Assembly: GCA_000632805.1 (NCBI GenBank)
Contig: CP007444.1
Location: 2,964,772 to 3,028,771, forward strand
Source: Dyella jiangningensis
GTDB taxonomy: Bacteria > Pseudomonadota > Gammaproteobacteria > Xanthomonadales > Rhodanobacteraceae
Direction: 5' to 3'
Length of the DNA: 64,000 nt
The translations under genes and the position numbers were made by a program. The notes beneath the pieces are model-generated. The model had not been told where the DNA came from and searched no databases. It saw only the letters and a list, made by a program, of their open reading frames with translations. This document shows positions 59,951 through 64,000 of the stretch, piece by piece. Numbering within the stretch: position 1 is the stretch's first letter; the number at the start of each line of letters is the position of its first letter.

Positions 59951-59975
59951 TGTGGGAGCGCACCCTGTGCGCGAC
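59951..59975 (+). repeat. Dispersed 25-base repeat, single arm
   Basis: Identical to the left arm of the element at 54910, here without an inverted partner nearby. Confidence 0.8.
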
Positions 59976-60096
59976 TGCGGCCTCACCTTTCGCATCGCCA
60001 GTCGGCTTTTGCCGCACCCGTCAGCAGCATGAGACATGACATCAAATAGCGGCTAGTCCGAGAGCAAATGGACAGCTCTCATCCGCCGATGAGCGT

Positions 60097-60504
60097 CTAC
60101 GCGCCCACCAGCAACGGCAAGATCTGCTCCCTGCTCAACCTCGCGATCAACAGATCACCCGGCGCCGCCGGATCGACCCACCGAAGCTCTTCAATTTCTG
60201 CCCGCGCCTCGACCTGCCCTTCAACGCGCACCTCATACACCTCAGCCTCCACCACGTGCCCCGGCTCATTGGCGGCAGGTGCACTGAAGCGTCCCATCCA
60301 ACGCGCTCCCTCGCGCAGCATCGTGCAACCGAGTTCCTCGTGCAGCTCGCGAGCCAGCGTGTGCAGGTCATCGCGGTCGTCTGCATCGCGCTTGCCGCCA
60401 GGCTGCTGCAGCACTTCGGCGCCACGCTTGCGCACCATCAGCACGCGGCCTTCCGCGTTGCGTATGACCGCGGCGACGATGCGGATCAGCTTTGTCGAGC
60501 TCAC
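60097..60504 (-). CDS. Nudix hydrolase (variant Nudix box)
   Basis: A 135-residue Nudix protein: RIVAAVIRNAEGRVLMVRKRG, then GGKRDADDRDDLHTLARELH followed by EELGC. The REL-x-EELG half of the Nudix box is intact, while the first half has an acidic residue shifted by one from the usual Glu. Substrate unknown; nucleoside-diphosphate derivatives are the family norm. The GTG start at 60504 overlaps the TGA of the upstream Nudix gene (GTGA, 60501-60504). An earlier in-frame start would lie inside that gene and is rejected. Confidence 0.82.
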   Translation of the reverse strand: MSSTKLIRIVAAVIRNAEGRVLMVRKRGAEVLQQPGGKRDADDRDDLHTLARELHEELGCTMLREGARWMGRFSAPAANEPGHVVEAEVYEVRVEGQVEARAEIEELRWVDPAAPGDLLIARLSREQILPLLVGA

Positions 60505-60989
60505 AACCGCGAGAACGCCCACGACTGCATACGGCCGTCCTTGTACGGCATCACGCCGTGGAACGGGCGCGGATCCTCGTCGAACACCAGCGGCAGGAAG
60601 TGGCGGTCGCCCTCCCACATCGGCAAGTCCATCAGGCGGTCCAGCGGCACCCATTCCAGCGTGCCTTCGTGATTGCCCTCGTGCGGCGTGCCGCTGTAGC
60701 GGTCGATCACGAAGATGAAGCCCAGCCAGTCCTCGCCATGCTTGCCGAAGCCCGGCCAGTTGAGCGTGCCGCGCAGCGACATGGATTCGCAGACGATGCC
60801 CGCCTCCTCCTGGATCTCGCGGCGCATGCAGGCGGCGATGTCCTCGCCCGGCTCCATCTTGCCTCCCAGGCCGTTGTACTTGCCCAGGTGCATGTCGTCC
60901 GGGCGGGAGTTGCGGTGGATCATCAGGACCTGTCGGCGATCAGGCGACAGCACGTAACCGAGCGTGGCGACGATGGGCGTGTAGGGCAT
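60501..60989 (-). CDS. Nudix hydrolase, MutT/8-oxo-dGTP diphosphatase-like
   Basis: A 162-residue protein with a complete Nudix box, GLGGKMEPGEDIAACMRREI followed by QEEAGI. TLGYVLSPDRRQVLMIHRN and NWPGFGKHGEDWLGFIFV surround it. The pattern matches small MutT-like enzymes that hydrolyse 8-oxo-dGTP or other nucleotides; the name is by resemblance. The start is at 60989 with GGGGGT about seven bases upstream. The pair of Nudix genes is translationally coupled and divergent from the phosphodiester glycosidase gene. Confidence 0.85.
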   Translation of the reverse strand: MPYTPIVATLGYVLSPDRRQVLMIHRNSRPDDMHLGKYNGLGGKMEPGEDIAACMRREIQEEAGIVCESMSLRGTLNWPGFGKHGEDWLGFIFVIDRYSGTPHEGNHEGTLEWVPLDRLMDLPMWEGDRHFLPLVFDEDPRPFHGVMPYKDGRMQSWAFSRL

Positions 60990-61077
60990 GGGCGGTGACC
61001 CCGGGGGAAACGCCAAGTTTAAAACATGACTCGCCCGGGCTTGCGTCCATCGCACCTGGCCGGCGACCATCACGGTT

Positions 61078-61896
61078 ATGCCCACGTCATCCAACCGACG
61101 TCCGCTGCTTTGCCCCCTGCCCTGGCCCTCGCTGGTGCCGCTGCTGTTGCTTGCCGGCCTGGCGGGCTGCGACCGGCAGGCGCGCGCCGTGGACAGCACC
61201 GAGCAGGTTTTCGAAGGCCAGAATTTCCGCGTGGTGAACGTCGACCTCAAGCGCGAGATGCTGAGCCTGCACTGGAAAGACCCCGACAACGGCGAGCCCT
61301 ACGGCACCATCAACGCCTTGCGCCAGTGGGGCATGTCGCACGGTCGACGCATGCTGTTTGCCGCCAATGCCGGCATCTACGATCGCCAAAACGCCCCGCT
61401 AGGCTTGTATGTGGAAAACGGCAAGACGGTCGTGCCGCTCAATCTCGCGCACGGCAACCCGGCTTCGGGCAATTTCTCGCTGCTGCCCAACGGCGTGTTC
61501 GCCGTCTATCCCGACGGCCATGCCGCCGTGCATACCAGTGCCGCCTTCAAGGCGGACGGCAAGCCGGTGCGATGGGCCAGCCAGTCGGGACCGATGCTGG
61601 TGATCGACGGCAAGCTCAACGACCAGTTCATCGACGACTCCAACAGCCTGAAGTGGCGCAGCGGCGTGTGCGCGAAGACCCCGCACCACGTGGTGTTCGC
61701 CGTCAGCGAGGCGCCGGTGAACTTCCATACGTTCGCGCGATTGTTCAAGGAAGAACTCGGCTGCCGCGATGCGCTGTATCTGGACGGCACCATCTCGCAG
61801 TTCTACGTGGATGGCGAAGGCTATGCCGGCGCGCCGACATTCATGGTGAAGCCCTACGCCGGCATCTTCGCCGTGTTCGCGCAACCCACGCCCTGA
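61078..61896 (+). CDS. Phosphodiester glycosidase-like (NAGPA/DUF2233) lipoprotein
   Basis: A 272-residue predicted lipoprotein; the signal LVPLLLLAGLAGC has lipid-accepting C31. The NAGPA-like domain shows MLFAANAGIYDRQNAPLGLY, GPMLVIDGKLN and LYLDGTISQFYV, which are conserved in bacterial phosphodiester glycosidases related to the enzyme that uncovers mannose-6-phosphate. Bacterial members act on phosphodiester-linked sugars, for example in polymers or capsules; the substrate here is unknown. An earlier in-frame ATG is possible but 61078 gives the signal. Confidence 0.82.
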   Translation: MPTSSNRRPLLCPLPWPSLVPLLLLAGLAGCDRQARAVDSTEQVFEGQNFRVVNVDLKREMLSLHWKDPDNGEPYGTINALRQWGMSHGRRMLFAANAGIYDRQNAPLGLYVENGKTVVPLNLAHGNPASGNFSLLPNGVFAVYPDGHAAVHTSAAFKADGKPVRWASQSGPMLVIDGKLNDQFIDDSNSLKWRSGVCAKTPHHVVFAVSEAPVNFHTFARLFKEELGCRDALYLDGTISQFYVDGEGYAGAPTFMVKPYAGIFAVFAQPTP

Positions 61897-61965
61897 TCCT
61901 GGCGCGCTCTCGCTGCCCGGTTCCTTCCTTACACAACGCCACCAACGGATCGAGCATCGCGCGCC

Positions 61966-64000
61966 ATGACCCAACCACGACGTTTCCGCTGGCTTCGTTA
62001 CCTCATCGGCACCGTGCTGATCCTTATCGTCGGCGCGCTCGCGGCAGGATGGTTCCTGCTGGCCGGCAGCCGCGCCAGGCTGGATGGCGAAGTGCGCGTC
62101 GCCGGGCTGGGCGATGCGGTGGCCATAACGCGCGACGCCTTGGGCACGGCCACGCTGCAAGGCAAGAGCCGCGACGACATCAGCTACGCGCTCGGCTACG
62201 TACACGGCCAGGAGCGCTTCTTCGCGATGGACCTGATGCGGCGCCTGCCTGCCGGCGAGCTTTCCGAACTGGTGGGCGCCAAGGCGCTGGATACCGACAT
62301 CAACCACCGCCGCCATCGCCTGCGCGCCGTGGCCGAAGCGGCGTATGCCGCGCTGCCGCCGGAGCAGAAGCGCACGCTCGACCTCTACGCATCGGGCGTC
62401 AACGCCGGCCTCTCGCATCTGCACGTGAAGCCTTGGGAATACCTGCTGCTCAACACCAAGCCGCAACCGTGGCGTCCGGAGGATTCGTTCCTGGTGATCG
62501 CGGCGATGTATCTGGACCTCAACGGTGACGGCCGCAACGAGCGCGAGCTGCACATGGCTCAGTTGCGCGCGACCTTGCCGCGACCCGTGGCAGATTTCCT
62601 GCTGTCGCCCGATCCCGATTGGGAGGCGCCGCTCAAGGGTGATCTCTCGCGCCCGCCGGTTATCCCCGGTGCCGAGGTATTCGACCTGCGTCATGCAGAA
62701 CCCGCCACGCGCGCCGACAGCACCGCGCTTACCGCCGCCCTGCTGCCGGCGCTCGACCAGGCGCGTCCCGGCAGCAACAGCTTCGCGGTCTCCGGCAACC
62801 TGACCGAGACGGGCGCCGCCATTCTCGCCAACGACATGCACCTGAGCCTGCGTGTGCCGAACATATGGTTTCGCGCACGGCTGCGTTATCCCGATCCGAC
62901 CGCGCCCGGCGGCCAGCGCGACGCCAGCGGCGTCACCCTGCCCGGCACGCCGGCCTTGGTCGTCGGTTCCAATGGCCAGGTGGCCTGGGGTTTCACCAAC
63001 AGCTATGGCGACTGGCTGGACTGGGTGCGCGTGCAACGCGATCCGAACGATGCCAGCCATTACAAGGTGGCTGACGGCTGGGCCAGCATCGAGACGCACG
63101 GCGAAATCATCCGCATCAAGGATGCGCCCAGCCATACGCTGAAAGTGGAAATGACGCGTTGGGGCCCGATCATGGGCAAGGACACCGACGGCACGCCCCT
63201 CGCGCTGGCCTGGGTGGGTGATCGTCCGCGCGGCTACAACATCAACGTGATGCAGCTGGAACACGCGCCCACCATGCGCGCAGCGCTGGATCTCGCCTCT
63301 ACCATGGGCATGCCGCCGCAGAACCTGCTGGCAGCCGATGCTGCCGGCCATATCGGCTGGACGATTACCGGCAACTGCATTCCGCTGCGCAAGGGTTTCG
63401 ACCCGAGGGGCCCGGCGGACTGGTCCACGCCGGATACGGGCTGGATGGGCTGCGCCGATGCATCGCAATACCCTCGTATCGAGGATCCATCGGATGGCCG
63501 CCTGTGGACGGCAAACAACCGCACCGTCGATGGCACCGAACTCGAAATGGTGGGCAACGGCGGCCACGATCTTGGCGCACGCGCACAGCAGATCCGCGAC
63601 GACCTGCGCGGCCGCAACAGCTTCACGCCCGGCAACCTGCTGGACATCCAGCTCGACAACCGCGCCGTGATGCTCACGCGCTGGCAGCGATTGCTGCAGG
63701 ACACGCTCGCCGGCACGCACGATCCCGGCCTGGAGCAGCTTCGCCAGCTCACCGCCACCTGGACCGGCCGCGCGGCCATTGAAAGCGTGGATTACCGTCT
63801 GGTGCGCGCCTTCCGCGACAAGGTGAAGGAAGCCACGCTTGCACCGTTCGTGGCGCAGGTGAAGGCCAGGTACGACGACTTCGCGTGGCCCGGCATGATC
63901 GACGCCGAAGCCGCGGTGTGGGCGATGCTGCGCGACCGCCCCGCCAACCTGCTCGATCCGAAGTACGACAACTGGAATGCCCTGCTCACCGCGGCCGCAC
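61966..64000 (+). CDS. Penicillin acylase family protein (N-terminal nucleophile hydrolase), 3' end outside the window
   Basis: 678 codons are visible with no stop. The N-terminus has one hydrophobic segment (RYLIGTVLILIVGALAAGWF, about 11-30) acting as signal or anchor. The alpha chain (DISYALGYVHGQERFFAMDL) precedes the autocleavage site at RPG|SNSFAVSG, where S270 becomes the catalytic N-terminal Ser of the beta chain. AILANDMHLSLRVPNIWF, LVVGSNGQVAWGFTNSYGDW and NNRTV are the usual beta-chain motifs. The family cleaves amides, including penicillins and acyl-homoserine lactones; the specificity cannot be read here. Confidence 0.88.
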   Translation, partial: MTQPRRFRWLRYLIGTVLILIVGALAAGWFLLAGSRARLDGEVRVAGLGDAVAITRDALGTATLQGKSRDDISYALGYVHGQERFFAMDLMRRLPAGELSELVGAKALDTDINHRRHRLRAVAEAAYAALPPEQKRTLDLYASGVNAGLSHLHVKPWEYLLLNTKPQPWRPEDSFLVIAAMYLDLNGDGRNERELHMAQLRATLPRPVADFLLSPDPDWEAPLKGDLSRPPVIPGAEVFDLRHAEPATRADSTALTAALLPALDQARPGSNSFAVSGNLTETGAAILANDMHLSLRVPNIWFRARLRYPDPTAPGGQRDASGVTLPGTPALVVGSNGQVAWGFTNSYGDWLDWVRVQRDPNDASHYKVADGWASIETHGEIIRIKDAPSHTLKVEMTRWGPIMGKDTDGTPLALAWVGDRPRGYNINVMQLEHAPTMRAALDLASTMGMPPQNLLAADAAGHIGWTITGNCIPLRKGFDPRGPADWSTPDTGWMGCADASQYPRIEDPSDGRLWTANNRTVDGTELEMVGNGGHDLGARAQQIRDDLRGRNSFTPGNLLDIQLDNRAVMLTRWQRLLQDTLAGTHDPGLEQLRQLTATWTGRAAIESVDYRLVRAFRDKVKEATLAPFVAQVKARYDDFAWPGMIDAEAAVWAMLRDRPANLLDPKYDNWNALLTAAA

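Larger units (their letters stand above)
59538..60096. other. 559-base intergenic region filled with structured repeats
   Basis: No convincing gene. It contains a perfect 11-bp hairpin at 59696-59723, a nested inverted-repeat element at 59746-59877 and a single arm of the dispersed 25-base unit at 59951-59975. An open frame across it (59611-60039) is rejected because it runs through these palindromes and has an atypical composition. Confidence 0.75.

Noticed and set aside
59611..60039. 142-codon plus-strand frame in the repeat region
   Set aside because: It runs through perfect palindromes and the dispersed 25-base unit, and has no ribosome site worth noting; such frames are typical artefacts of repeats.

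Overview
The window is high-GC, densely packed DNA from a Gram-negative gammaproteobacterium, most likely of the Xanthomonadales (family Rhodanobacteraceae, Dyella/Luteibacter/Rhodanobacter-like). This rests on three long TonB-dependent receptors, a lipidated autotransporter protease, a Fur-type box ahead of feoAB, the leucine-degradation gene set, an EfpL-type elongation factor and the dispersed 25-bp inverted repeats. The placement is inferred from gene content, not from a database search.

Layout. 1-12.7 kb: the end of an unknown gene, a TonB receptor, leucine dehydrogenase, a YccS-type FUSC protein, isovaleryl-CoA dehydrogenase, a lipidated subtilisin autotransporter (minus strand), a thiolase and a small Ala-rich lipoprotein. 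12.8-17.9 kb: an Oar-like TonB receptor (minus) diverging from methylcrotonyl-CoA carboxylase beta across a region with a good CRP/Clp-type site. 18-34.4 kb: a carbohydrate-utilisation block. On the minus strand it holds a SIS-domain AgaS-like protein, two PfkB kinases, a clan GH-D-like hydrolase, a GH79-like beta-glucuronidase, a second Oar-like TonB receptor, a metallophosphoesterase and a GH89 alpha-N-acetylglucosaminidase. Divergently on the plus strand lie a class I aldolase, an amidohydrolase and a DeoR/AgaR-type regulator. 34.4-41.6 kb: an HscC chaperone with a membrane J-like partner, an ArsR-SRPBCC pair and a minus-strand feoA-feoB-small Cys-cluster operon. 41.6-48.1 kb: an MBL-fold hydrolase and the rest of the leucine pathway (hydratase, carboxylase alpha, HMG-CoA lyase) with VOC and cupin genes. 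48.1-64 kb: a LytTR two-component system, a tightly overlapping amidohydrolase/GNAT/YdeI operon, a short-chain dehydrogenase, EfpL, an AmiD-like amidase, a second FUSC protein, a structured repeat region, two overlapping Nudix genes, a phosphodiester-glycosidase-like lipoprotein and a penicillin-acylase-family protein that runs off the end.

How it works together. Leucine could be deaminated by leucine dehydrogenase. The keto-acid dehydrogenase that would follow is not in the window. The route then continues through LiuA, LiuB/LiuD, LiuC, LiuE and thiolase to acetyl-CoA. Genes that often form one operon are spread here over more than 40 kb, with the sugar block and other genes between them. 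In the sugar block, the receptor would import glycan fragments across the outer membrane and the exported hydrolases would remove alpha-GlcNAc, beta-GlcA and an alpha-galactosyl/GalNAc-type sugar. Amino-hexose phosphate would pass through AgaS, a tagatose-6-phosphate-type kinase and the aldolase to triose phosphates. The exact substrate and the inner-membrane transporter are not visible here.
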